From Parus major (lineage: Eukaryota; Chordata; Aves; Passeriformes; Paridae): DNA of 64,000 nt. The stretch covers positions 93,100,851-93,164,850 of the forward strand of contig NC_031770.1 in the NCBI RefSeq assembly GCF_001522545.3, given 5' to 3'. Shown one piece after another: positions 1-13,459 of the stretch (its first letter is position 1; each line of letters starts with the position of its first letter). Position numbers and translations under genes: made by a program. The notes under the pieces are model-generated. The model had not been told where the DNA came from. It saw only the letters and a list, made by a program, of their open reading frames with translations, and did not search any database.

Positions 1-1208
1 AGAAATATCAATTACAGGTATCACAACTAAATGAATTCTTAAGAATTATAATCACAGTAAATTATTAGTTAATGCCTAAGACAATCAGAAAAAAGGTCTG
101 GTCACAAGCTCAATTTTATACCATCAGCTGCCATCCTGGTATCCCAAAGAAAATTTGAATTTCACATTCCATTAGCAATACAGGTGTAAAAAAACCTCTA
201 GCAAACAAAAAATTATATATTCTGATATAAAAAAACCCGTAATTTTCATTTCCATATGAATATTAAAATAATTGAGAGTAGAAATTTTCTAAAAAAATTA
301 AAGAGGGCTTTACTTTGATTTTCAAAACCTGGTTAGCACAATTGCTGACTGAAAAGGGACAATCATGGTTTGCATCTAGTGACTCTTCTAAATGAAATAG
401 AATTGTTTGGTAAATAGGAAGAAAAGGATAAGAAGTTCTGCCTGATTTCTTTCTGTCTGTGAAACTGGGCATTTTACTAAGTCATTTCCTTTTCAAATGA
501 ACTCCCCACTTCTTTGAAAGGCAGCTGCATTGAAACATTTATGGCCCTAAAGTCTGTAAAAAATACTGTTTAACATAAGCAGGAGCTAAATACTCTCTTC
601 TACCCTAGGCCTTGATACTGTAGGATGCCTGATAGACTTTCCAGAGATCAGATGTTTGGTAGGGTTCATCCTTGTAGTCTAAAAATCTAATTATTGGAGT
701 ATTTCAGACCTGGATTCTCTATAAATTAGAGCTATTGTAAAAAAAACATTGCCTTTGGCAGACAGGAGATCTATAGAGAAAGTTTTCTTCATTGAAGATC
801 AAAGCTATAAAACAGTACTAACATTGACCAGCAAAGCTATGGTATATTCATAGCATTGACATGAAAAGGAGAGGGTCCTTGCAGGTTAGGATGTCAGAAA
901 ATTTTTATGTTTTGATAGTATCAAAGTGGAAGATGCATCTATGAGCAAGACAGCTTTGTGAACAATGATCCCTCACTCATTTGAGGCAAGACTGCAAAAA
1001 CATCAGGCTTTTTAATTTAAAAAATTAAGAAATTTAAAACTTAATTTAAAATTTTAAAAATGTTAAACATTTGCCTTTTAATGCAAGTGTTGAAGAACAG
1101 CTGTAGTAACAAAGAGAAAGACAATCCTGAAAGACTATATAGAAAAATATAGCACTAATGCCTTCTTTTAAAGACAATGAGTTTGCTTCAAAAATGGCAC
1201 TTATTTAT

Positions 1209-1240
1209 ATTCTTTCTTGCTTGCTTTCTTGCTTTCTTTC
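1209..1240. repeat. Degenerate (CTTT)n/(CTTG)n pyrimidine tract
   Basis: About 32 bases consist almost wholly of T and C with a few G, in imperfect four-base steps alternating CTTT, CTTG and GCTT. It ends in TTTCCAG, which by chance resembles a splice acceptor. No coding sequence that I recognise follows it, so I call it simple sequence only. Confidence 0.55.
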
Positions 1241-3424
1241 CAGAGCTTCCAGCCATCTCTTTGCAGTAGAATTCTCAGAATGTACTCAAGAACTTGGTAT
1301 CTCAAAATTCTTATTGTAAATGAAAGACAAACAGTAACCACCTGGTCTCCCTGTATGTTTAAGCTTAGAGCAGTTAAGAACTTTCTCAACTTTGCACTGT
1401 TTCATTTTGACAAACTTTATAGCAGGGCCATTATTTTTATCTATTTTTCTCAAGTAACACTGCTTCAGAAACCACTAATCTAAGAATGTTTGTATAGGCT
1501 TTCTGACCTTTTCTTGTTTTAAGCAAAAATAGTTATCCTTGATTTGTGATAAATGACAGGCTTTAATTTTTCTTTTTGTTTTCTGATGTATGTTCTTTGC
1601 CAAACACAGTTCCTTCACTTCCAGTTCTGTGTTCCTTACCTTTTTTTCTCCTTTTCCTCCTTCTCGATTTTCTAAATTCAAATAGACAAAAAAAGCAATG
1701 CAAAAATATATAAAAAAATGATCTTTTCCTATCTGGTTTTTGATTTTACACATATCTGATGTCTTTGAAAGATGACCAGTAGACTTTATGAGAAAACTGA
1801 AGATGCTGTTCTAAAAAAATCATTCTAGAAACTGTGGAAAAAAATAAAACAAAGAGGAAGGATTTGAAGATTACCAAAGTATGATCAGGTTAAATCTCAT
1901 ATCAAATCATTTGTTCTGCCTTGTCAAATATTTGGGAAATGGGGAGAGAAACGTGACAGCAGCTGAAGATAGTTCAAAGGCTTTCAAAGGGGCTGGAGAG
2001 CCCAAAGGAGTCACCTCACACAGTGAGGCTCCAAGCTGAAGTGCTGGCTCCAAGCCACAGGCATGAGAAAGAGTTTACAAGGTCTCAGTAATATTTCTTG
2101 ATTGTTTGCTAAACATAGTAACACAGTCTAGATCCTCTGGGGCATAAATAAAATTATGCTTCAAATATTCTGTGCTTTGTTTGCCAGTATGCAAATATGG
2201 CTACTATGTCACCCCAATATTAACTGTGTCTTGTGCTGCAACAACTAAAGTACCGGAGTTTGGACCTTTGCAAGTTGAAATGTGGGTTTGGCATCATGTT
2301 CGGGTCCTGACTGTGGCTCATGATAAACTTGGTTTTGAAGGTGAAACAAAGTCAAATTCTGTAACTTCACATGTTGCCAAGAGACAAAACAGTCGTCTTC
2401 TGGCCATATCTCATCAGAGACACTGGCACTAATCCATTTCCAGGCATCACAGCTCATAAACTCAGAACTATTATGGACTCGATAAAGTCAATCGATACAT
2501 TAGTTAAGTGAGATGGAATGATTTAGCTCTTAGGGAAAGAAGTATAGAGCTCAGTGTTATTCAATGCTGGGTTTGAGCATCCTGGAATAACAAATTACAA
2601 GAAAACCATTCAGACAGACACACCTGTCTTGGCACATTCACTTGAAATACAACCAGGAAAACAAAGTCTTTTTGTTTTGTTTAAATAAATTGAGAGGACT
2701 TCAAAACAAGGACTGCTTCTTACTATCTGTTTTACAAAAGCTTCTTGAAGAGCTTTTTTCTGAGACCCTACTTCACACCAAGTGTAGATAACAGCTCAAC
2801 AAGAACCTGGATTTGTCCTTTACAAATTTGGAAAGTCAAACTCTAAAGTATCAATGTCGGACTGGCAAGTTTTTCAAAGATGGAGAAACGTATAGCACTT
2901 AAATGACTTTTCCCCACTGAAGAATCTGAGCTAGATAGAAAAACACAGTATAGTGACAATAGGAGGAAATGAGGTACTCTGAATGTCACAATATGCATTA
3001 AAAATATATTTTGACACAAATTCTCTTCATGCTAACTTAAAGTAATAAAGGTAAACATGTATCTACACACATCCACATAACTAATAATGTATGTTTTCTT
3101 ATCACAATTTTTATGAGGCCTTTTTAGAAACTAACTGAATATTTTATTTTAGAAAGTGAATAAATTTTTTCAAATGTTTCCTATTTGGAAAAAAAAAATT
3201 CACAACATAGGATAGGGAAACTGCATAATTTTAACCAAAAAAAAGCTGAATATTTAATGTAAATTATATACATATCTAGTATTGCAATATTCAATACTCA
3301 AATATATAATAATTTCCTATAATAACAGTTAGATCTCCTTCCTCCTTTATCAGCCTACATTTTCATTTCAGAGAATCTTGCCACATTCCAAAGTTCCCAA
3401 GCTGACATGTACTACAAATTCTAA

Positions 3425-3449
3425 TTTATTTTTTTTTTTTTATTTTTTT
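3425..3449. repeat. T-rich low-complexity tract
   Basis: A run of T interrupted by single A bases. No retroelement body is recognisable on either side, so it is reported only as low-complexity sequence. Confidence 0.6.
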
Positions 3450-6400
3450 AGCTTGAATAGATCCAGAGGCTTCTAGCATAAGCTATGTTAGTGAAAATGT
3501 GCATTGAAATTACTGGTTAGCCTGACTACTAAAAATAGTTATTTGAGCCATAGCAAATAACATAGTAGAAATATTCTTTCTGTAGATTATTTATATTAAG
3601 CTTTATGTTTCTTGCAGAAAGACAATATGAGCAAGACTACTCATTAACAGTGGAATGCAGGAAGAAGTAAAATCCTCTAGTAATAGTTCAAGAAAGCATA
3701 TTACAGTACATCTGTAAACCTGGTTTTCCCTAAGGATGACTGAGGGCCAGAAAATGACATGACAAAGATACACATACCCTAAATAGATTATTTAACCCTG
3801 CCAGTGTGCAAAAGAAAAACATCGGCAATAACATTAATATTCACAGTGGCACCCTTTGATGCTTTCATAATTTAGATTTGACCTCAGTGAGAAACTTGGC
3901 AAAATTACTTTTGTTCCCATTTTCTAGTCTTTCATGAAAGGACAGTAACACCCCTACATCAACCCTGCAAAGTGATTGCCCAGTAAGCACCCACAAATGC
4001 TTGATATCCAGGATTCTGCAGCCTAGAACTGAAGCACACTGGAAAAGCTGATACATGTAGAAGTCACTATGGTTACTGCCTACACTTTCTTTGCCTCCAA
4101 TAAGATCTTTCATTTCCATAAGCATTAAAATTCACCAAATGCACCAAAATTATTCAGACAAAAAAAAATAATCTCTCTGGTTTATAAGCCTTTTAGCTGT
4201 GTTGCTTTTATCTTTTTAAGTATAGACTCTGAGTTGAGGCATATTATTCCATATCTTAATATAAGAAAAAGTATTGCAGGAGAAACCTTGTGGTGGAAAT
4301 GCTTTGTGGACCCCCAGCTTCAGCACTGTGTGTAGAACAGCTGTCTGCTGTTGGCCAGTGCAAAGCTGAAACCCAGAAAACACTGTACAGGATGACAAAA
4401 AAAAGCCACTAGCTGGAGATTTAGCAAGCCAAATTCAGATGATTATTTTTTGTATTATTGTAAATCTTTCAAATAATAAGAAAGTTAAAAGTTCATCTGC
4501 GGTGGTTAGATTCCCTATCTATTGTAATAATAAATAACTATATGTAAAATTAAATTTGGGTTGGGGGTGTTCTTCCCCTTACAGCAATCAGCATGATTCT
4601 TTCTTTCAGTATTCTTATATAAATGTCAAACTGGCTAGAGTCTGTAACATTTCCTGACCGCATGGTCACTCAGTATACCAAGCTCTTTAAAATTGTATCC
4701 AGTGGCTGTGTCCTCAACAGTCATTTTAAACATTTCTTAGTTTTACCCTTTTACTTCCATTAGCTTTCTACTTAAGTTCCTTCCAGCACACTGAATGATT
4801 TTGTTCCCTGGTATAGCCTGTTATTTTGAAAACCTCCCTGAACCACCATTGTCAGTTCTACATACAAGTAGCCGATTTCCTCTTTTCACCTCAATTACCT
4901 CCTCGCAGCTAGTTGCTTTTAGTGTGACATATTTGACAGATCAATATATTCTTTATCACTTCAGTTACTTCCCTTTATTTTTCCTATATGTAATTTTTCT
5001 GATGTTCCCTTTAGGTGAAAGTTCTTAATATTACTCTTCAGTACTCTCAATGAGGTTCTTTCACAGAGAACCCTTTTTCCCTCTTTCAGAAAGAGCAGAG
5101 TGCTCACTGCATACAGGACATGCAGGTAAAAGTACTTGATACCTTTAGCAGGAATTACACTGAACTGAGCTGTGGTTTGTAGAGAAGCAGTGCCATGAGA
5201 GGCTTATTCCTGAGGCTGAGGTAGGATATATAGTCCCCTCAACATCCAGATCTACAGAATCTCTTCCAGCATTCTCAGCCCCAAGGAGTCAAACAGCATC
5301 CCCAATACTCACAGATGGAACTTTCCCAAAATCATAAATACTTTCTTAAAAGATGGATATGCAAATTGCCCTTGACACATCAGACCAGATGTCCAGCCTG
5401 TAAGTACTCAGAATATTGCCTATCACAACATTAGTTTTGTAAACCAGACTGGAAAATAGAGCTTTTCCATATCAGCCCTCACTTGCATAATAACAAACTC
5501 TTGCTAATGTCACACCAAACAACAAATCAGCAGTGGTCACTTTTTCATGTATCATTTCCATGTATGACACATAGATACATTAAAGAAGGGGAAAAGTACC
5601 TGCTAGAAGTCTGAAGAATTCAGTTGTTACATAAGATAGCCAGCAATTTCTATATAAGTCATAGAAAATATTGAACAATTCTCTGCTCAAAAATTTTCAA
5701 TGTAAATGGAATGTGATAAAGATTTTACTTCTGAAGTCTTAGTAAATGCACATACATTCAGATTTTGATAAAAACAGAAGCAGTTTAGTGGGGTCTTATA
5801 AAACTTGTGGAAGGAGAGTACACCAAAAGGCTGATATTTATTGGTAGAGTGCTACTCTGACATTTAAGCTGTTTTCTGTTATGCTTGCTTACTTACTTGT
5901 GCTCCTGTCTTATTTCCTGGGAGAAATGCCAAAAAAGTAAAGTGACCTCTGTATACTAACAATTAACTATATCACATCGTGCTGCTTAAAACATGTTACA
6001 ACCTGATTGGCACAGAAACACATTTTGTTCTGTTTGGGAACACTTATACCCAGAACAATGAAAATTCACAGCCCCAGCTTCTTGGGAACCAAGAAGTCAG
6101 CTCTAAGTATGGCTTTATACAGGGGTTCAGCTGCAGCATTGTGCATCATCAGTGCTATAGCAGATATCGTAACTCACAGAGAAGGTAATTTATAATGGGA
6201 CAGTATTTAAAACAAGTACAGATCTTGCTCAGATTAGATTAATCCATTTGGGGAGCAAATGACCTGTAAAGATACAAATTATCCTTTAGAAATCATTCCA
6301 AGCTGCAACCACACAGGAGACAAGCCCTGACTTTATCTAAAGTGCATAGTGCAGATTCACAATCACAGCAACTGAGTACACAGTATAAAGAAAACACAGA

Positions 6401-6559
6401 TTTAAAAAAGTTACTATCTTACAGAACACAGCTGGCTGACAGATTTAAGAAGAAGATGAAGATGCTGAGAAACAAGAGACTTCTGTAGGCCTGGAATATG
6501 CCAAGACACAGAGTGAGCTGCAAGGGTTGATCAAGAAGAGAGACCAGAGGAAGCCTACA

Positions 6560-6880
6560 AGGGATGGGAGCAGGGATAAAAGTCTGCTGGAAATAGGGAG
6601 ACTGCTGGGCTGGGGCTCTGCCGAGCATCCTTCCAGGAGCAGCGCTGCTCCTTTGAGGCTCTGCTTTAGCCAAAGCCGCTGTAACACAAGTGGACGGCTC
6701 CATCTAGAGGCAAACATCCCCTGAGCTGCTGGAACGGCACCACTGCAACTCAAACACCTTTCTCCACAAGTCAGAACCTACTCAAAATAGCGCTCCGAGC
6801 TGCTGTCCTCTTGGCAGGGTGAGCAGCAGGAGGGAGAAAGCTCCATCCACCTCACCTTCTGCAAAGGCTGAGCAGTTGAA
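6560..6880. other. GC-richer patch with several CpGs, unidentified
   Basis: Composition rises visibly above the AT-rich surroundings and about seven CpG dinucleotides fall within roughly 200 bases (about 6600-6810, counted by eye). Open frames of 65-102 codons exist on both strands, but they overlap one another and look like a by-product of fewer AT-rich stop codons. No LTR ends, CR1 tail or protein family is visible. It may be an old unrecognised repeat, a small CpG island remnant or a conserved noncoding element. Confidence 0.35.
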
Positions 6881-9487
6881 AATAAAGCCAAGCTTTCCCT
6901 GAAGTCCACCTCTCAGTTTGAATGGTCTCCCTCACCAAGCGTTGCCAGATTGATTCTGCTGCACCCATAAAATGACACAGATTAAAGGCTTACTCTCATT
7001 CTGATGGCAAGAATGACTCCCACAGTCAAAGGGTTCCTGCACTCCTTTACTACTTGTGTCTCATAAGAAATACACAGTATTTCCCACGAGTAGCTTGAAA
7101 AACACGTCTATATTCAGTATAAAACAGAGCACCAGTAGTTAATATGAAGTTAAAGAAACGTTTCCAAAAATAATGAGCTTATTGAATTTATAATACTTTA
7201 TGTTGCAAAGGCCTTCTCTGTTGAACAAAGATGAAGCTATTATTTTCTGTCCATCAATAAATAAAAAATTCCAACCACATATTAATACTGATAAAGAGCC
7301 CAGGAGCACCAAATCACACACTTTAAAAATTATAAGCAAGTCTAACTTCATCCTCTCTGTTGCTGGGGTCTGGACTCTGTGCCAAGCTATTCTCACAGAA
7401 GAGTTTCTCTTCTGCACTGATGAAAAAAAATAAAAAGAAAGCCTTTGAGTGAATGTCTCTGAAAGCCCTTTTCTTCCAATCACAGGCTAAAACATGTATT
7501 GCAATGTAATTTTACAAGCTTAACTCCACTGTAGCTTATTGTATGCCTAAAAGGGCTTTTCAAACAGGGAGCAACCAGTTAAATGAATATAATTCTTCCC
7601 AGTCACTGTTTTCAGGCTTGTGGGGTATGTATCACCAAATATGCACTTTTTATAAATCAGTATGTTTAGATTCAGACAAGATGTGTATCTGAGCAACAGC
7701 ACAGCAAGGAGCAACTGTTGTCTATGCATTACATTTCCTCAGATTACTCATTTATTATACAATAGTGTCCTGAATTTTACCCATCACTTTCTTCTGGTGT
7801 TTTTTAGTGAGGAAGAAAATTCTGATTCAAACTAGTTTACCTTTTCCATAATGATGTATTCTGCAAGTTATGTATAAGTAGTTAAGATTAAAACTGGTGA
7901 GCTGGTTATTGTAAGTAAGACACATTGGGGAGTGAGGGGAGAGAAAAAAATCATGCTCCTTTTCCTATAAAAATTAATTGCACAAATGTCTGCTCATTTC
8001 TTAACCTACTATTTTTCTGTGTTTTACTCATTTTAGATGTATTTTTGCAGTAAGAATGAAAATCTAAATTAAAAAATGCAGAAGCAATATATCTTACAGT
8101 TCTAGGTTAGGTTTTGGGTTTCTTTTAAGGGCATATATTTCATGAAACATTGTTTATTTTACAGGATTCATTGCTGAAAACAAAACTAGCAAACTACACA
8201 GTCATTTCTTCCCTGACTTCTTTCTACTTTAGGAATTCAGATCCAGTTTGCTGTTACTCAAAACAAAATTACTTGCAGCTATGACTCATATCTTTGTGGT
8301 AGCAAAGAATATAAGATGTATGTCTATTTATGTAGCACATGCATAACAGCCCATTGGAAGTTTTTTAAGGTCTCTTCTAAGAGAAGAGAAAGAGCATGGA
8401 TGGAGAAAAAGCTCACTGGAGTCAGAGAAGGACCCCAGTGGACTCTCAAATGTGTTTGCAAGTACATACATGAGCAATGGAATATGTACCAGCACCTATG
8501 GGAATAGTTGAATATCAATCAAATGAAAACATCAGAGCTAAACTCCAAGAGGCTCTAGTGATTAGCAATCACTTTTGCTGAAAGACATTCCCACCTTGCA
8601 AGCTCAGCTTCATCCCCTGGCTTCAGACCCAGAACAGACCAGTCCTCAAGCAAGTCCTGCCTCTTTGCGGTGTTTGGCTTTGCAGTGTCCAGCACTGATT
8701 TAAATCAATGTCTCAAAGACACGGGCAGCCAAAGAAACTGCACAATTAGTGTGCCTGTGAAACATATGCCACAGTCCCCAGCTTTACCTGGGTGGTCTAA
8801 AACTGAAGAAAATGCAGGTGAGAGATGGACCTCAGACTTTCATTATTGCAAGAAGTTTTTGGAGACAGTCTTTTTATGAAAATATGAATTAATCTAAATG
8901 GATAGAAGACAAGAACAGCTTAGGGTCAAGATACAGTGCTCAGAAAAGTGAATAAAATATGGAGGGAAAAGAAGCATATTGAGAAAGATGGAGAAGAGGG
9001 CCTGTTATGGTATATGTTAAAGACATGGATAAGGCAGAGATAGTTCACAAAAATTTAACATAGCCCTCTCTGTGTTGGGAACACATGTGACACAAAACAT
9101 TTTTTTATATTTAGAATGGCTTAGCCCTCTCTTGCTCTACCTGAAAATGGTAAAATATATGAACAGCGACTTCCGGTGACAGCTACACAAGTATCCATGA
9201 GAGTGATGCCAGAACTTCAAATGTCGAAATCGGAACAAGACTGAGACTATTTCAGTCATTGTAGATCAGTGTTCCTGGTCTAAATTAGTCAGCTGCCTGT
9301 TATGCAAGATCATCCTCCCTGCTAGTCATTCTCACAGGGTATTTACAGAACACTGTATGGGAGCGGTGAGAATCTGAGTGAAGGTATTACCAGGAGGAGG
9401 CTGTTTAAAAAAGAATGTACTGCATACATTTTCAGGCAGACATTTAAGTAGACATTTCTATAAAGCATTTGCTTGTCCCCTTTGCAT
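6881..9487. other. AT-rich unique sequence, no gene recognised
   Basis: Only short open frames of up to 114 codons occur, and none is recognisable. No repeat family is recognised. The stretch ends at the TA/CA-rich microsatellite region that starts near 9488. Confidence 0.6.
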
Positions 9488-9535
9488 TACATATGCACAT
9501 ATACATACATACATGTATACACACATATACTCGTG

Positions 9536-9569
<34 letters not shown>

Positions 9570-9570
9570 A
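9488..9570. repeat. Compound microsatellite ending in (AC)15
   Basis: Alternating purine-pyrimidine sequence made of ATAC, ACAT and GTAT steps leads into an uninterrupted (AC)15 run at 9539-9568. A 71-codon frame reads through it and yields a histidine-threonine repeat, which is an artefact of the dinucleotide array. Perfect arrays of this length are usually length-polymorphic in vertebrates. No function can be read from the sequence. Confidence 0.95.
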
Positions 9571-11408
9571 TGTTTTCATGTCATTGCAAGTAATGTGGGA
9601 AGGAAAGCATATATAAATATGTATTAAAAAATCTTTCTAGAGCATGAAATACTTCTGCTGCTTCTGGGTAACATAGGCTTATTTGGAAATAGCTTTCAAA
9701 ATGCAGCCTTTGGAGAAAAGATTTTCACAAATCAAAGTGATTTTCTCAAAGCTTATTTTGCCATGATAGCCTTTACTAGAGTAGGAGGAAGAGGAAAAAT
9801 TTGTTTTATATCACCCCAGTGGATTCAAATCTTCCCTTTTCTGGATGTTTGATTCAATGTCCTGAGCTAAATGTAAAACATCTTGTTAAAAAGATCACAA
9901 CCAAATGCGCATAAAATATTTCAGCACAATAATCAGCTGCTCTTCTCCTTCCTTTCTCTCTTACACACTCATTTCCTTACCCTTACTGCTTGGGATTGCA
10001 ATATAGTTGCATCTGTTTGAGATAATTTCTGTCTGCTTAACTAATGCTAAAAGACTACTTTTTGGAAAAATACAGAACAAGTGATCATAAGGTGGACTAG
10101 CTCAAAAAAATCTCATTGAATAGCTTTTTGCTGTTTGCATCATATAACAGGATTTTCTCTGTGCTGTGTTATCTCAGTTACTGTTCTATGAATAGAGTCA
10201 AAGAAGGCAGGGGGGAAAAACGTCAAGTAATGTTCCAATTTTTAACTATTATTTTTACTGTATGTTTTCATTTTTATTTCTTAAGGGGTATAGTACATGA
10301 ATTAAAATCCGGATTCATTTTGTTAACACAGAATACAACATGATCTGCACTGATTCAGGGTACATCTTATTTGCTAAAGCTGGAGATGAAGACCCAGAAT
10401 TGTTGAACCAAGCCAAGAGTTAAGCTACTTTTTTTTTGATAAATAGCATTTTTCAATAGCACTTGACCAAAAATGCAGGAGCTTCAGCAAAGCCCGCCAA
10501 ACTCCAAATGGACTGTCTGATGATTTGGCACAACTTGAGATAATGCTGAAAGCAAGTACAGCCAAATTAGTACTTGCATTCAGTTAAAATGAAATGGACT
10601 ATAATATAAATAGATCAAAATTGGGCCCAGATCCTGCAATTCAATATGCAGGCAGACTGTCAAGTGCAGAATCAGCACTTTGGTGATCAGAAATCTAATG
10701 AGGAAAAGCTCTAAAATGCCGGAAAGAATTATTAGAAGAAAAACTATTTAAATCATCCACATAACTAGAACTGTTTGCTAAAAACCACAGATACTAATAA
10801 ATGAGCTACGAGCACTTACTTTGAACCTGCAAATGACTCTTTAAATGTAGTAAAAATAATTTCATGCAACAATGTGTCAAGCCAGTTTGGAAAAAGTGCT
10901 AAAAATCCTTGATGACTGTATTAACCCACAGCAGAGTAAGTGTATAGTCAGTATTAACCAGTAATGCACTACCTGAGCACAACACAAGTGACAAAGATTT
11001 TGGAAGAAGGCTAAAGATGAGAAAGAGCGAAAGGTTAAGCATACAAATCCCACAAAGAAAGGAGTCTTTAAATACTGGGCTTTTTTGAGAATTGCAGCCT
11101 ACAGTGCAGTTCCCCTGCTTCATGTTTGCTCTGAATTAAAATAAATAAATAAAGAGAAGCAGTTTAGTATTCTCAAAGAACCAGTTTTAAAGAGAATTCT
11201 TTTAACATTAACACAATAGATTGCATCATGTTATATAAATAAAACCTTATACTGTGACACAAGGATCTGCTAGGAAAGTCAGAAATTCGATAGACAGAAA
11301 TGCTGTGAAAAATCTGCAAACCTGAACACCGAGGAGAAAAATGAAACAAAGGAAACAGAACATGTTTCTAGACACTTTATGGATAAAAATAAGTACAAAT
11401 AATAAAGG

Positions 11409-11426
11409 AACAACAACAACAACAAC
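11409..11426. repeat. (AAC)6 trinucleotide microsatellite
   Basis: Six perfect AAC units. The minus-strand frame across it reads a run of valines, which is why a short frame appears at 11247-11441; that frame has no other sign of being coding. Confidence 0.85.
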
Positions 11427-11790
11427 AGAAAGCCTTACCATGATGTTTGCACAACTGTGTGTCTGTAGCCCATGCTATAAATGTGGATACCTTCTATTTC
11501 CATCATCCCAGCCCCTCTAGTGGTCAGTACCTGAAGATCTTGCCTTCAGGAGGGACACGATCTATCCATATGAAACATTTGCTGTTGCTCCAGTATCTTG
11601 ACAGATATTTTTTTTTCTTAATTGTGTAATTTTTTTCTGGAGCTACAACTTGTCACTTTTTATTAGCATTTTTGTCAGTGCTGCTGCTACATGCATACAT
11701 TTAATTGCTAAGCAACAAAGAGTAAGCTCTGCACAGCACATTCGATTACTGCACTGTGCCATGTATTTTCACTAATGCACTTATATAATA

Positions 11791-11833
11791 AGAAATAAAA
11801 AAAATAAAAAAAAAATAAAAAAAAAATAAAAAG
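11791..11833. repeat. A-rich tract of (A)nT units
   Basis: Runs of four to ten A separated by single T over about 43 bases. It could be the degraded A-rich tail of an old retrocopy, but no recognisable body lies next to it on either side. Confidence 0.8.
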
Positions 11834-13324
11834 GTAAAAATATTTATTTCTGTTTCCATAGCATCTAGAATCCATGATCTGAAATCAGGGTCCATCATGC
11901 TAGCCACAAGGAAGAGAGCTAACAGCTGAAGGAAGATGAGGGCAAGTGGACTGAGAGAAAGTGCACAGAAGTTAAAAGCAGAGGTGAGTTGCAATGTTTC
12001 CATAGATGAATAGGCTATGTCTAAAGCTCAGAGGTGACTACCCATCTACAGTTAGTTGTGATTCTCAGACATTAGGAAACTATTGCTGTGGCCAAAATAC
12101 TTGAAGCTTTTGCGAGTATGATGGTCTCAAGGTGGAAAACATTACCAGTTTTCAGAAGTTTATCAGTTTGAAAGAGATACATATGCATTGTATCAAGAAA
12201 TATACTCTCTTCCTTTTTCTAAATTGTAGAAAAAAACAGTGCAGGCAGTTATTTTCTCAGCAAATGTTACATGTCACTGTCTGCTCTTCATATCGAAATG
12301 TGTATTTGCTCCTGTCATTGAAGACTGCTGTTTCCAAAATCTGAGTTTGGCTTTAACAAGGGCTACTTGAGTCTATCACACATGCAGCTACAACTCCATT
12401 TTTTCTTTGTTGAAACAAAGAGTTCTCTTTACACGTGAGATGTACAAGGACAGTGGTCCCCCTTTTCTCCTGGTGTGATTACCAGTTATTTTGCAGTCAG
12501 CACCACATTTCTTAGTGCCATATCTGCAACGTTCATCAAGAAGAGCTGCTTGGAAAACTAAGCCATGATTGTGCAGATGTACAAACTTGCACAACCACAT
12601 ACAGCCACTTTTATTTCAGTAATTATTATTAATAAGATTCAGAAATTGGGCCTGACTCTGTGTCTCTTTGGTATTTCCCAAGTAGCCCAAATGGTACAAA
12701 GAACTAGATGGGGAGACCTGGCAAAATCTTCCCAAATTTTATTTCAGGATGTTATATACCAGGAATTACAGCAGGTAGACTTTAAGACAGGCTTCTAGAC
12801 TATCATCCCCAAGAATCAAGAAGAGTGCTAAGAAAAGAGGTAGTTGCTTTTGACTTATGAACAGCCACAAGCGAAGTCCTACCCCATAGCATTAGTATTT
12901 CCTCTGGGCTCAAATATTTTTGCAAAGAAATTGGAATTCCCCAATGTGTCCTGTCTGTTTTGGAGGGACTGAAACAAGGGTGTTCTGAGCACAACATCCT
13001 TTATACTCTCATGGGAAGACCAAGCAGAATTGCACTAAATGAACCACAGCAGGAGACCACGAAGAACATTATCAAATTCCTAGACTTATTAAGTACATCA
13101 GTACTTAATCATACAAAGTACTTCTGCATTAAGCTACTCAACACATTAATTACTTAACCCCTAAAATAAAATACTGAATACATGCTTTTTATTGCTATTT
13201 CATAGGAGGGCAGATGGATGCTAGGAGATGCTATATATTTCCTTTCACATTCAGACGTGGCTGGAAGGCCTAGGTAAGGACAGGTCTGACAACTCCTGCT
13301 CCAGCAGAGCATTTTTAGTTCAGA

Positions 13325-13459
13325 ACCTTGTAATATTCTGATTTGGAAGGGACCCACAAGGATAATCGAGTCCAGCTTTTAAGTGAATGACTTACACAGG
13401 GACTGAACCCACAACCTTGGTGTTAGGCACCAGGGTCTGACCAACTGAGCTAATCCCAG
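13325..13459 (-). mobile_element. tRNA-Ile-derived SINE with CR1-type tail (TguSINE1-like)
   Basis: On the minus strand the element begins with a tRNA-like head. An A-box-like sequence (TAGCTCAGTTGG) lies at 13441-13452 and a B-box-like sequence (GGTTGTGGGTTCAGTCCC) at 13399-13416. The intervening sequence resembles the D-arm and anticodon region of a tRNA-Ile. A short linker follows, then a tail matching the 3' end of CR1 (about 13325-13380), including the block complementary to TTGGAAGGGACC and an eroded terminal octamer at 13327-13340. This head-plus-CR1-tail structure is that of TguSINE1, which from memory of the literature arose early in passerine evolution and is mobilised by CR1 proteins. 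The head carries substitutions against a functional tRNA-Ile, so this is a fixed, decayed copy. It is the strongest single clue that the host is a passerine. Confidence 0.88.

Larger units (their letters stand above)
1..6560. other. AT-rich unique sequence, no gene recognised
   Basis: No open frame longer than about 95 codons occurs, and none of the short ones shows a family motif, a reading-frame preference or an exon-like border. I see no CR1 tail or SINE boxes. Minor low-complexity pieces are a pyrimidine run of TTTC/TTGC type at 1209-1240, an AT-only stretch around 1012-1070 and a T-rich run at 3425-3449. The stretch could be intergenic or intronic. Confidence 0.6.
9571..13324. other. AT-rich unique sequence with simple repeats, no gene recognised
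   Basis: Short frames of at most about 85 codons occur on both strands with no recognised family. Embedded simple sequence includes (AAC)6 at 11409-11426 and an A-rich AAAAT-type tract at 11791-11833. No CR1, SINE or LTR borders are visible. Confidence 0.6.

Noticed and set aside
9378..9593. 71-codon frame with histidine-threonine repeats
   Set aside because: The repeat is simply the translation of the (AC)15 microsatellite.
13399..13452. tRNA-Ile gene on the minus strand
   Set aside because: A-box- and B-box-like sequences are present, but the acceptor stem is not closed and a CR1 tail follows, so it is the head of a SINE.
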